From assembly GCA_003862195.1 (NCBI GenBank), contig QOUO01000001.1:112906-176905 (forward strand): a DNA stretch of 64,000 nucleotides, in the 5' to 3' direction. Shown in pieces: positions 47,228-56,257 of this stretch. Every line of letters starts with the position of its first letter. Within the stretch, counting starts at the first letter, position 1. The translations under genes were made by a program, and so were the position numbers. The notes beneath the pieces are model-generated. The model did not search any database, was not told where the DNA came from, and saw nothing but the letters and a program-made list of their open reading frames with translations. The DNA comes from Coriobacteriaceae bacterium. Lineage in GTDB: Bacteria > Actinomycetota > Coriobacteriia > Coriobacteriales > Atopobiaceae.

Positions 47228-48886
47228 ATGAGCGGCCCAGACACGGGAACGGCAGGTTTGGACGCGGGCGAGAAGAACATGCCCCAGGACACGGGGCGGC
47301 GTGCGCGCAAGAAGCGCAAGCACCAGATGCTCTCGTCCTACACCATCCTCCTCATCATCACGGTGGCCATCGGCATCCTCACCATGGTCATGGCGCGCTT
47401 CACGCCCGCCATCAAGGCGGTCAAGGTGTCGGACATCATCAGCAGCCCGGTCAAGGGCGTGCTCGACGGCATCGAGATCTCGCTCTTCCTGCTCATCTTC
47501 GGCGGGTGCATGGGCATCGTCAACAAGGTCGGCGCCATCGAGACCGGCATCCGAGCGCTCGTGAGGCACCTCGAGGGCCGCGAGCTCGTGCTCGTCCCCG
47601 TCATCATGGCGATCTTCGCGGTCCTGGGCTCCGCCTACGGCTTCTGCGAGGAGACCATCCCGTTCTATGCGCTGCTCGGCTCCGTCATGTACCTCGCCGG
47701 GTACGACACGATGGTGTCGTCCGCCACGGTGCTCTTCGGCGCGGGCGTCGGCTGCCTCGGCTCCACCGTCAACCCCTTCGCCAACGGCGTCGCCATCGCC
47801 ACCCTGCACGACAAGGGGATCGAGTGCAATCAGGTCGTCATCATCGCGCTGGGCGCCATCCTCTGCGTCATGGCGTACTGCGTCTCGCTCTTCTTCATCC
47901 TGCGCTATGCCAAGAGGATCCAGCGCGACAAGGGGTCGTCCATCCTCTCGCTCCAGGAGCGCGAGGCATGCGAGAAGGACTTCGGCAGCAACGGCGGCAA
48001 GGCCCTTCTCACCAAGGAGAACTCCACCCTCTCGCGCACCCAGAAGGTCACCCTCGTGCTCTTCGCGCTCACGTTCGTGGTCATGATCTGCGGCTTCGTG
48101 CCCTGGAAGGACTTCGGCGTCAACGTGTTCGACGCGGGCGCCTCCTCGCACGAGGAGACCACGCAGCTCTCCGGCAAGCAGATCGAAAGCGACTGGAACG
48201 GCAACGACGACATGACGGGCGACTACGGCGAGATCACGTCCGTCTCCAAGGGCACGAGCGCCAAGACCACCCAGACCGTGGAGGACTCCCAGAGCTGGAC
48301 CGGCTGGCTCACCGGCTCCTCCATCGGCGACTGGTACTTCAACGAGGCCAGCACCTGGTTCTTCGTGATGGCCATCGTGATCGCGCTCGTCGCGCACCTG
48401 TCCGAGGCCGAGGCCGTGGACGCCTTCATCGGCGGCGCCGGCGACATGGTGGGCGTCGCGCTCGTCGTGGGCCTCTCGCGCTCCATCGAGCTCCTCATGA
48501 ACATGTCCGGCCTCGACCAGCTGATCCTCACCTCGGCGTCGCACAGCCTCAAGGGCCTCTCGGCCATGGTCTTCACGCCGCTCTGTTACCTGGTCTACCT
48601 GGGCCTCTCCGTCATCATCACCTCCACCTCCGCCCTGGCGTCGGTCTCCATGCCCATCATGGGGCCGCTGGCTCAGGTCCTGCACTTCTCGCCCGACGTC
48701 GTCGTGATGATCTTCGTCGCGGCCAACGGACTGGCCAACCTGTTCTCGCCCACGGCCATCTTCCTGCCGGGCCTCATGCTCGCGCACGTGGGCTACGGCA
48801 CGTACCTGCGCTGGGCGTGGAAGCCCATCCTGGTCATAGGCGTCCTCTCCGTCGTCATCCTCACGGCGGCCATGATGATCCTCTGA
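47228..48886 (+). CDS. YfcC/DcuC-family membrane transporter
   Basis: MLSSYTILLIITVAIGILTMVMARFTPAIKAVKVSDIISSPVKGVLDGIEISLFLLIFGGCMGIVNKVGAIETGIRALVRHLEGRELVLVPVIMAIFAVLGSAYGFCEETIPFYALL...GCLGSTVNPFANGVAIATL. Confidence 0.92.
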   Translation: MSGPDTGTAGLDAGEKNMPQDTGRRARKKRKHQMLSSYTILLIITVAIGILTMVMARFTPAIKAVKVSDIISSPVKGVLDGIEISLFLLIFGGCMGIVNKVGAIETGIRALVRHLEGRELVLVPVIMAIFAVLGSAYGFCEETIPFYALLGSVMYLAGYDTMVSSATVLFGAGVGCLGSTVNPFANGVAIATLHDKGIECNQVVIIALGAILCVMAYCVSLFFILRYAKRIQRDKGSSILSLQEREACEKDFGSNGGKALLTKENSTLSRTQKVTLVLFALTFVVMICGFVPWKDFGVNVFDAGASSHEETTQLSGKQIESDWNGNDDMTGDYGEITSVSKGTSAKTTQTVEDSQSWTGWLTGSSIGDWYFNEASTWFFVMAIVIALVAHLSEAEAVDAFIGGAGDMVGVALVVGLSRSIELLMNMSGLDQLILTSASHSLKGLSAMVFTPLCYLVYLGLSVIITSTSALASVSMPIMGPLAQVLHFSPDVVVMIFVAANGLANLFSPTAIFLPGLMLAHVGYGTYLRWAWKPILVIGVLSVVILTAAMMIL

Positions 48887-48935
48887 CCCAAACCCCACAC
48901 GGCGCCGGTCCATACGGTGCCGACGCGTCTTGGCA

Positions 48936-48975
48936 GCGCCTCCCGGGAGCCCCGCAGCGGGTTTCCGGGAGGCGC
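48936..48975 (+). terminator. candidate terminator hairpin after YfcC gene
   Basis: GCGCCTCCCGG ... CCGGGAGGCGC, 11-bp perfect arms. Confidence 0.55.
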
Positions 48976-49129
48976 CTTCAGTTGGCCAAAAGCTCGTGTC
49001 CAGCTTGCAAGAAGCATTGCGCCCGTCGCATGTCACCGCGCCCACCTGCGCTTACGCAGGGTTGTGAAGCGGTATCACTACCGTGACGGCCGCAGCCGAT
49101 GCGGCGCCACCAAGGCGAGGGAGAAGAAC

Positions 49130-50941
49130 ATGGCCAGCCAAGACAGCAAGGGTCACGCCAACCGCAACACAGCCCTGCCGACGGCGCGCGGGACGAGGCC
49201 CCGCGACTACGCGGAGTTCCTCCGCAGGGCGGGCGCCGTCGTGGTGACGGGCGCCCTGCTCGCCACGCTCGTACCGGCACCGGCCATCGCGGCGGAGTCC
49301 TCCACCGCCTCCGGCACGTCCGCGACCGCCACGCAGCCCGGCTCCGGCACGCCCCCCAGCAAGCCCTCCGGCTCCGGCCAGGGCGGGGGCGGCGCCAACA
49401 CGCAGAGCTACGACTACACGGGCAGCTACTCCGCCACACTCGCCGCCAACGGCCAGAGCGTCAGCTCCAAGGGCAAGTCCCTCTCGTCCACAGAGTCTGG
49501 CAAGAACGTGGCCCTCGCCCAGAACGGCGGCACCCTCACGCTCACCAACCCCACGCTCGCCAAGTCCGGGGACGACGACAACGGCGACAACTGCAACTTC
49601 TATGGCGTCAACTCGATCCTGCTCGCCGTGGGCTCGGGCTCCAAGGCGCAGGTCTCCAAGGGTACTCTCTCCGCCACGAGCGAGGGCTCCAACGGCATCT
49701 TCGCGACGGACTCCGCCACGGTCTACGCCAACGGCACCACCATCAGGACCACGGCGGGCAACTCGCGCGGACTCGACGCCACGTACGGCGGCACGATCGT
49801 CGCCAACAAGATGGTCATCTCCACCAAGGGCGACCACAGCGCGGCGCTCGCCACGGACCGCGGCGGCGGCAACGTCTCCGTCACCAACTCCACGCTGACC
49901 ACGGCCGGCTCCGGCTCGCCGCTCCTGTACTCCACGGGCGACATCGAGGTCAACAACGTCACGGGCGCGGCCTCGGGCAGCCAGATCGCCGGCATGGAGG
50001 GCCTCAACACCATCCTCGTCAACAACTCCACGCTCACGAGCACCCAGACCGGCAAGACCGCGTCCGACCCCGTTGCCAACGGCGTCATCATCTACCAGTC
50101 AACCTCCGGCGACGCGGACACCACCACGGGCGAGAAGGCCACCTTCCAGGTCGCGAACTCCACCCTGAGGAGCTCCATTACCTCGGGTTCCATGTTCTAC
50201 TGCACCAACACCACGGCGAGCATCGTCCTTTCCAACACGAAGCTCGACTTCGACTCCGACAAGGCGGACCTACTGCTCGCCACGGGCAACGACTCCAACA
50301 ACTGGGGCAGCGCGGGCTCCAACGGCGCCACGGTCACGCTCACCGGCATCGGCCAGACCATGACCGGCAACATCGAGGCCGACACCATCAGCCAGGCGGA
50401 CGTGTACCTCACCAAGTCCAGCACCTGGAGCGGCGCCGCTGCCATCAAGAAGAACGCCACGGGCTCCACGTCCGAGTCGCCCCTCAACGTGCACGTGGAC
50501 AAGACCTCCACGTGGGTCGTGACGGCCAACTCCACCGTGTCCAACCTCACGGTCGCCAAGGGCGGCAAGGTGGTCGACTCCAACGGCAGGACCGTCACCA
50601 TCGTCTGCGACGGCCAGACCGTGGTCGAGGGCACGTCCGACGTGACGGTCACCGTCAACGGCACCTACTCCACGGACTACGACTCCTCTGGCGCGGGCAC
50701 CCTCGCGACCAGCACGATCGACCGCTCCGCGTTCGACAAGGCGTTCGGCACGAGCACGTCCTTCTCCATGAAGACCGCCTCCTCCAAGACGACGTCCTCC
50801 AGCACGTCCGGCAGTTCCTCCAACGCGGACGCCTCGAGCAGCTCCGCCACCGCGGCGTCGTCCTCCGACGGCGGTGCCTCGGTCCAGCAGTTCTTCGCGG
50901 CCATCGTCTCGTTCTTCAAGGGACTCCTCGGCCTCGGCTAG
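49130..50941 (+). CDS. secreted Ser/Thr/Asn-rich repetitive protein, probable right-handed beta-helix adhesin-like protein
   Basis: Signal peptide (RRAGAVVVTGALLATLVPAPAIAAES), repeated NSTLT/GTLSAT/TLTNPTL strands, Ser-rich C-terminal tail ending VQQFFAAIVSFFKGLLGLG; start preceded by GGGAGAAGAAC. Confidence 0.75.
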   Translation: MASQDSKGHANRNTALPTARGTRPRDYAEFLRRAGAVVVTGALLATLVPAPAIAAESSTASGTSATATQPGSGTPPSKPSGSGQGGGGANTQSYDYTGSYSATLAANGQSVSSKGKSLSSTESGKNVALAQNGGTLTLTNPTLAKSGDDDNGDNCNFYGVNSILLAVGSGSKAQVSKGTLSATSEGSNGIFATDSATVYANGTTIRTTAGNSRGLDATYGGTIVANKMVISTKGDHSAALATDRGGGNVSVTNSTLTTAGSGSPLLYSTGDIEVNNVTGAASGSQIAGMEGLNTILVNNSTLTSTQTGKTASDPVANGVIIYQSTSGDADTTTGEKATFQVANSTLRSSITSGSMFYCTNTTASIVLSNTKLDFDSDKADLLLATGNDSNNWGSAGSNGATVTLTGIGQTMTGNIEADTISQADVYLTKSSTWSGAAAIKKNATGSTSESPLNVHVDKTSTWVVTANSTVSNLTVAKGGKVVDSNGRTVTIVCDGQTVVEGTSDVTVTVNGTYSTDYDSSGAGTLATSTIDRSAFDKAFGTSTSFSMKTASSKTTSSSTSGSSSNADASSSSATAASSSDGGASVQQFFAAIVSFFKGLLGLG

Positions 50942-50945
50942 CCGG

Positions 50946-51797
50946 CTAGGCAAGCCCCAGCAGCCCGGCAGCGTCAGCCTCGCCCAGCGCGAGAGCGACC
51001 CAGCACCCCACGCCGAGCGCCGGCCCCCACGGAAAGACATCCCCAACACACGGCGCCCGCACGTCACTTCCCCCCGACGTGCGGGCGTCCGCTTGCGTGC
51101 GCCCAAGCCGCCGCCACCCGAGCGGCACGCGCACCCACCGCCTCCAGACAAGTGCAAGCCCCACGCCGAGCGTGCAGGCAAGTGCAAGCATGAGCGTCAT
51201 CTGCGCGGGGCCAAGGTACAGGCCCGCGACGCCCACGAGCTTGACGTCGCCCGCGCCCACGCAGCCCTCCCCCAGCAGGCGTGCCACCGCGAGCGAGAAG
51301 GCCATGGCGACGCCCACCACGCCCGCCGCCACGAGCACGCGCCCCGTCGCCCCCAGAAGGGCCGCCGCGAGTCCCATGCCCCGCAGCAGCCCGTCCCACA
51401 CGAGGCAGGCCACCCGCACCGCCGCGGCCACGGCAAGGCACCCGTTGGGGATGCGCATCCACGCCAGGTCGAAGGCGGACGCCCACACCAGGCAGCAGCA
51501 CAGCACCAGCGCGGACGTCGCCTCGCCGGGCTCGGGCCACGCGGGGGTGCCGCCCCCGCCCGCGAGCGACCATGCCTCCACCCCCACCACAATGGCGCCC
51601 GCGAGCGCACCCGCAAGGCGCCCCATCGCGCCCGGCCTTGGCACCCCGTCATCACCCGTCAGACCGGCGCCCCACGCGCACGCGGCCCGCACGGACGCCT
51701 CCCCCACGCCGGCTCCAACGGATGCCGCGACCACAACCGCAAGCGTCCAACACGGCCATTCGCCCCACACAACAAGCCCGCCCATACGCCCTCCCAT
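50946..51797 (-). CDS. A24 family prepilin peptidase
   Basis: Two aspartate motifs: CCCLVWASAFDLAWMRIPNGCLAVAAA and EGCVGAGDVKLVGVAGLYLGP in a multi-TM protein. Start inferred at the ATG ending 51797. Confidence 0.8.
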   Translation of the reverse strand: MGGRMGGLVVWGEWPCWTLAVVVAASVGAGVGEASVRAACAWGAGLTGDDGVPRPGAMGRLAGALAGAIVVGVEAWSLAGGGGTPAWPEPGEATSALVLCCCLVWASAFDLAWMRIPNGCLAVAAAVRVACLVWDGLLRGMGLAAALLGATGRVLVAAGVVGVAMAFSLAVARLLGEGCVGAGDVKLVGVAGLYLGPAQMTLMLALACTLGVGLALVWRRWVRVPLGWRRLGRTQADARTSGGSDVRAPCVGDVFPWGPALGVGCWVALALGEADAAGLLGLA

Positions 51798-51871
51798 CCG
51801 TCGTGCCTCGGGACGGGAGATTCTACGCGCCGCAGGCCACCGCGCGTAGGTTAAATTCGCGATAACAAGAG

Positions 51872-51898
51872 TTGACGTGACGCGGCCCGCGATACAAT
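51872..51898 (+). promoter_or_regulatory. putative promoter of larE (-35 TTGACG, -10 TACAAT, 15-nt spacer)
   Basis: gttgacgtgacgcggcccgcgatacaatcg, about 55 nt upstream of the larE ATG; spacer shorter than optimal. Confidence 0.45.
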
Positions 51899-51953
51899 CG
51901 CAAGACAACGCCGCAGAGCCACTGCCTGGCGTGGGACATTCGAGGAGGTCGCC

Positions 51954-52802
51954 ATGGGCGATGCGCCGCAGAATCCACAGGACGAGCTTCACAGGAAGCT
52001 GCAAGACTTACGCGCATACCTGCGCCAGCTCGGCAGCGTTGCGGTTGCGTTCTCCGGCGGCGTCGACTCGACCTTCCTCACCAAGGTCGCGCACGACACC
52101 CTGGGCGACCACATGATGGCCCTCACCGCGAGCATCCGCGGCTCGCGTCCGCAGGAACTGACGGACGCGAGCGAGCTCTGCAAGCGCCTGGGCATCCCCC
52201 AGGTCGTGATCGAGTACGACGAGCTCGAGGTCCCGGGCTTTGCGGAGAACCACCCCGACCGCTGCTACACCTGCAAGCACGCGCTCTTCTCGGAGCTCAA
52301 GCTCGTCGCGGACGCCAACGACCTGCGCTTCGTGGCCGACGGCACCAACCAGGACGACCTGGGCGACTGGCGGCCGGGCCTCAAGGCCCTCGAGGAGCTC
52401 AACATCAAGAGCCCGCTTCGCCACGCGCACCTCACCAAGGCGGACATACGCGCGCTCTCGCACGAGATGGGCCTCCCCACCTGGAACAAGCCCAGCGCGG
52501 CGTGCCTCTCGTCCCGCGTCGCGTATGGCGAGAAGATCACGGCCCAAAAGCTCGAGCGCATCGGCAGGGCGGAGGACTACCTCCACGGCCTGGGCTTTGG
52601 CCAGCTCCGCGTGCGCATCCACGGCGCGGACGGCCTCATCGCGCGCATCGAGGTTCCCGAGGGCGACCTCGCGCGCCTCATGGAGCCCACGCTGCGCCAC
52701 CAGGTCGTTTCACACCTGCGCGAGCTCGGCTTCGCCTACGTGACCTGCGACATGACGGGGTTCCGCTCCGGCTCCATGAACGAGGTGCTCGAGCAGGAGT
52801 AG
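51954..52802 (+). CDS. larE: LarE-family ATP-dependent sulfur transferase (PP-loop)
   Basis: PP-loop VAVAFSGGVDSTFLTKVAHDTLGD; NHPDRCYTCKHALFSELK; VADGTNQDDLGDWRPGLKALEELNIKSPL; WNKPSAACLSSRVAYGEKIT. Confidence 0.94.
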   Translation: MGDAPQNPQDELHRKLQDLRAYLRQLGSVAVAFSGGVDSTFLTKVAHDTLGDHMMALTASIRGSRPQELTDASELCKRLGIPQVVIEYDELEVPGFAENHPDRCYTCKHALFSELKLVADANDLRFVADGTNQDDLGDWRPGLKALEELNIKSPLRHAHLTKADIRALSHEMGLPTWNKPSAACLSSRVAYGEKITAQKLERIGRAEDYLHGLGFGQLRVRIHGADGLIARIEVPEGDLARLMEPTLRHQVVSHLRELGFAYVTCDMTGFRSGSMNEVLEQE

Positions 52803-52852
52803 GGCCGAACCCGATACAAACCAGCATCCACCCCGCAAGGAGGGCAGAGGTC

Positions 52853-53098
52853 ATGTCGAGAAAAGCATATGTTTCAAAGTGCGAGCCAGCCCAGAGGATG
52901 TACGAGTACGACGTGCAGCTAAACGCCACCCCACGCTTTGTGAAGACGGGCGAATACGATATCCGCACGGCCTCGGCTGCCGGCAAGTTCCAGCGTCTCG
53001 TGACCGCAATAGAGGCCAGCCCCCTCGTGAAGGCTGACCTCTCCGGTGCAACCGACCGCTCCGTCGCCAGAACGCTTGCGGAAAAGTTCAATAGCTGA
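52853..53098 (+). CDS. hypothetical small protein (81 aa)
   Basis: ATG preceded by AAGGAGGGCAG; MSRKAYVSKCEPAQRMYEYDVQLNATPRFVKTGEYDIRTASAAGKFQRLVTAIEASPLVKADLSGATDRSVARTLAEKFNS. Confidence 0.65.
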   Translation: MSRKAYVSKCEPAQRMYEYDVQLNATPRFVKTGEYDIRTASAAGKFQRLVTAIEASPLVKADLSGATDRSVARTLAEKFNS

Positions 53099-53139
53099 TA
53101 GACATCCCGTTGCGTAGGGATAACGTGCTCAGAAAGTCC

Positions 53140-53610
53140 CTATGCCTCGCGCAGCCAGAGCAGGCGCCCCGCGCCCCTCGCGATCTTACCCTGCGGAAAC
53201 TCGATCGCCGCAACGGCACCCTTGGGAAACGGCAGGTCCTCGCCACACAGCCATGCGACCATGTTCCGCATGAAGGGCACGTGGCCCACCGCCACGACCG
53301 TACCCGCGTCCGACGCGCGCAGCTCGCTCAGGAACGCCTCGTCGTCTTGGTCGTACAGTGACTCGTGCGGGATGCCCTCGCTCGCGTCCACGCCCAACGC
53401 ATCCGCCACGACCTCAGCGGTCATCTGCGCACGCACGGCGGGGCTCACCCAGAGCTCCAGCTCGCCGCGCGGCTCGAAGTCCGCAAACAGGCCTGGGTAG
53501 GACTTCCTCAGCCGCTCGAGGCCCTCCGGGGTGAGGCGGCGCGCCTTGTCGCCAGCCGCCCCCTTGGGCTCGGCATCCCCGTGACGAACGAGCACCAGCA
53601 GGCTGACCAT
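53140..53610 (-). CDS. histidine phosphatase family protein (SixA-like)
   Basis: MVSLLVLVRHGDAEPKGAAGDKARRLTPEGLERLRKSYPGLFADF...WVSPAVRAQMTAEVVADAL...VVAVGHVPFMRNMVAWL; start preceded by GGAGAAGGAC. Confidence 0.92.
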   Translation of the reverse strand: MVSLLVLVRHGDAEPKGAAGDKARRLTPEGLERLRKSYPGLFADFEPRGELELWVSPAVRAQMTAEVVADALGVDASEGIPHESLYDQDDEAFLSELRASDAGTVVAVGHVPFMRNMVAWLCGEDLPFPKGAVAAIEFPQGKIARGAGRLLWLREA

Positions 53611-53654
53611 GTCCTTCTCCCCTCCGCCGCGCCATCCGCGGTCGCGGCACAACG

Positions 53655-54755
53655 CTACTTGTTCTCTATCTTTCCCACGTTCTTGATGAGGATGGACACG
53701 TAGCCCTCCGCGTCCGTCGTGAACTCGATGTAGTTGGAGTCGGAGGCGTACTGCGAGGGGAACGTGATCTCGATGCCCGTGTCGGTCTTTATCTTGTGGT
53801 TCTTTGCCAGGCGGTTGGCGACGCCGCGCTTGACGGGGACCTCCTCGGGAAGCTCCTTCTCGCGGGACACCTGCTCGTAGCGCTCCTGCAGCTCCGGCTC
53901 GTCCTCAAAGACCTTCTTGCCCACGGTCTCCGGCGCAAACGACTCGTCCACCTCAGCGCTCGACTGCACCACGGCCTTGGCGTGGGCGACGGCCTCCGTC
54001 ACGTTGACGCCGGCCTCCTCGGCCACGTCCGCCACGATCTTCTCGACCGCCTCCACCACCTCGCGGCTCGACGCCTGCACGCTGCACTGGAGCAGCCCCT
54101 CGGGGATGACCTGGCGCTCCTGCGTGCCCACGGTGCGCACCTTGTCGTGGAAGTCGATGCTGAAGTCGCCCAGGTCGACCAGCACATAGCTGTCGACCTT
54201 CTGCGTGGGGCTCGGCAGCGTGGAGTCCTGGCGCAGGATCTGATTCTGCGGGGCGCCCGTGGCGTCCGCACCCAGGTCGTGGATGAACGCCTGCTTCCTG
54301 GGCAGGAGCACGGCCGCAAAGTACCTGCGGCTCAGGTCCTCCAGGTCCGGCGCCTCCGCGGCGGCCTCGGCCATCGCCTGCGCCACCGCGCCGCCACCGG
54401 CCTGCTCGGCCTTCGCCTTCATGTCCTGCGTGTCCGTGAAGTCGCACACCAGGAGGTCGCACTCCTCCAGGTCGTCGCAGCGGCGGAGCTCCTCCCACAG
54501 GTACTGCGCCACCTGCTGCGACAGCTCCGTGAAGCCCACCTGCCCAGCCACGTAGCCGTGGAGCGCGTCCGCAAAGCCGCTCTGCTCGGAAAACTGGCCG
54601 TGCCGGCTCTCCGCGTTCGAGCTGATCTTGCGCATGTATCGCTGCACGTACGACTTGGTTGCGCGCGTGTCCAGGTCAAGCTCACGCTGCGAGAAGGACG
54701 TGCTTCCCGACTCGAAGTCAAAGGCATGCAGGATCGCATGGCTGATGTGCATCAT
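53655..54755 (-). CDS. nucleoid-associated protein (NdpA/YejK-like)
   Basis: ISHAILHAFDFESGSTSFSQRELDLDTRATKSYVQRYMRKISSNAESRHGQFSEQSGF...YVLVDLGDFSIDFHDKVRTVGTQERQVIPEGLLQC...IKTDTGIEITFPSQYASDSNYIEFTTDAEGYVSILIKNVGKI. Confidence 0.8.
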   Translation of the reverse strand: MMHISHAILHAFDFESGSTSFSQRELDLDTRATKSYVQRYMRKISSNAESRHGQFSEQSGFADALHGYVAGQVGFTELSQQVAQYLWEELRRCDDLEECDLLVCDFTDTQDMKAKAEQAGGGAVAQAMAEAAAEAPDLEDLSRRYFAAVLLPRKQAFIHDLGADATGAPQNQILRQDSTLPSPTQKVDSYVLVDLGDFSIDFHDKVRTVGTQERQVIPEGLLQCSVQASSREVVEAVEKIVADVAEEAGVNVTEAVAHAKAVVQSSAEVDESFAPETVGKKVFEDEPELQERYEQVSREKELPEEVPVKRGVANRLAKNHKIKTDTGIEITFPSQYASDSNYIEFTTDAEGYVSILIKNVGKIENK

Positions 54756-54850
54756 GTTCTATCACCGTCTGGCTCTCCCGCGACGGGACCGCCCGCCGCG
54801 CCGCTGGTTTGCCGAATCAGGATACCACCGCCGGCGGTGACCATGCCCGC

Positions 54851-55501
54851 CTAGAGCCTGCGGCCGTACAGGTAGATGACGCCCGCGTCGGGGTCGCCGT
54901 AGATGCCGCGCTTCTCCTGGATGAGCCTGAGCCCCTTGTGCTCGGAGAACTCGCAATCGGAGTCCTTCGTCATCATGGTGAAGAAGCCCCTGCAGTTGTG
55001 CTCGCAGAAGCGCATCACGGCATCCTCGATGAGGGCGGAGCCGATGCCGTTGTGCCTGTACGCGGGGTCGACCACGCAGAGGTTGAGCTCCGCGTCGCCG
55101 TTGCTGTAGCCGCGCGAGATGAAGACGTCGGCCGTCGTGTACATCCTCAGGCGGCTGAAGAGCAGCTCCTCCACGTTGGGACCGCCGATCTTCGCGCGCT
55201 TGCGTGCGGGCCCCATCAGGTCCTCGAAGCGCTTCTCCCAGCGCTCGTTCTTCTCTATCGCGCCGTCCTTCGTGAAGCCGCCAAAGCAGGCGCCCACCAC
55301 CCTGAGCCCCTTCTGGGCCACGATGGAAAACTGCGAGCGCCTGAGCGACCCCGCCGTGAAGACCCTGCCAAAGGTGATGCGGTCGTAGACGCCCTCGACG
55401 TCCGAGGCCCACGTGCGCGCGCAGATCCTCGCCACCGCGTCGAAGTCGTCATCCGCAAAGGGTCGGTAGATTACCTCGCTCTTGCTGGTGTCCGTTGGCA
55501 T
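54851..55501 (-). CDS. GNAT family N-acetyltransferase
   Basis: EVIYRPFADDDFDAVARICARTWASD...CVVDPAYRHNGIGSALIEDAVMRFCEHNCRGFFTMMTKDSDCEFSEHKGLRLIQEKRGI. Confidence 0.88.
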   Translation of the reverse strand: MPTDTSKSEVIYRPFADDDFDAVARICARTWASDVEGVYDRITFGRVFTAGSLRRSQFSIVAQKGLRVVGACFGGFTKDGAIEKNERWEKRFEDLMGPARKRAKIGGPNVEELLFSRLRMYTTADVFISRGYSNGDAELNLCVVDPAYRHNGIGSALIEDAVMRFCEHNCRGFFTMMTKDSDCEFSEHKGLRLIQEKRGIYGDPDAGVIYLYGRRL

Positions 55502-55774
55502 TGCGACTTCCCTTGCGACTGTCTGCTAGCAAACGAGTTTGAAATTCATCCACTAGAGAAATTCTTTTTTCTTACCATCAATTTAGCGCATATTCAGCAA
55601 TCGTGGTACCAGGCGTCTCATGAGCGGTACCGCTATACGGGTGACTGTCTATGCACAATGGTGAGAAATACTATCATGAGGCTCCCGCAAAGGGGAGCCA
55701 AAGCAAACGTCCGCGTCCCGGAGCACGAAAACGCCCCAACATGTACACATCGCGTCGAGCGGGCGAGAAGGACG

Positions 55775-56165
55775 CAAACCAAAGGGGGCGGCACCTTGGC
55801 CGCCCCCTCGAGGGGTCTTGCTTTACTTGCCCTTTGGACTCTCCTCCTAACAGAGCATGTCCAATTGACCAACTGAACTCGCCCGGAATCTCGGGGACCT
55901 GCGTGACGCTCAACGCCTCATCGGGTGGCGTTCAGGTACCTTCGCGGTCGACCGGTTCTGCCGTCTGTCTGCTCGAAGACCGTGCGAATCTCATTCCGCT
56001 GACGATGGGCTCTCTACCTACCCGCTAAGCGTAGACGGGACGCGCGATGCCTTCCGCGAAGGACCGAGGATGGCACTCGTCTCTGTTCACTGGCATCACC
56101 TCCCGCTCCGGCCGCCGATCAACTTTACGTGCGGCTCTTTCTTGTCACTGTCAGTATTGCCCAGT
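55775..56165 (-). ncRNA. candidate structured non-coding RNA of unknown class
   Basis: No supported CDS; minus-strand transcript folds by eye into consecutive stems (CGGGA..GAUGCC/GGCAUC..UCCCG enclosing GACGAG/CUCGGUC; CUUC/GAAG; GCGGAAU/AUUCGC; ACCUG-AACGCC/GGCGUU-CAGGU; CCCG/CGGG; UUGGA..CUCU/AGAG..UCCAA) and ends in a GC-rich hairpin followed by TTTGGTTT. Confidence 0.45.
55785..55812 (-). terminator. intrinsic terminator-like hairpin at the 3' end of the candidate ncRNA
   Basis: Minus strand GGGGGCGGC caaggt GCCGCCCCC TTTGGTTTGC. Confidence 0.6.
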
Positions 56166-56257
56166 TCGGGTGGAAGATGTACACGAATCCGTGTTCAACC
56201 GCGCGGACGGTCGCGTTTGGGCGGCAGGCGGTAGCACCCGCCGCCCACGGCGGCTAC

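Noticed and set aside
49117-49132. Treating every GAGAAGRAC-ATG copy as part of the dispersed motif
   Set aside because: At 49130, 53610 and 45002 (and near 5236) the string overlaps a GGAG Shine-Dalgarno plus start codon, so these copies may be explained by translation initiation and were not relied on for the DNA-level argument.
55775-56165. Identification of the structured region as RNase P RNA, tmRNA or 6S RNA
   Set aside because: An AGGAGGAGAGUCC segment faintly recalls RNase P CR-I but lies at the 3' end and no other conserved RNase P blocks follow; no tRNA-like domain or tag reading frame for tmRNA. Class left open.
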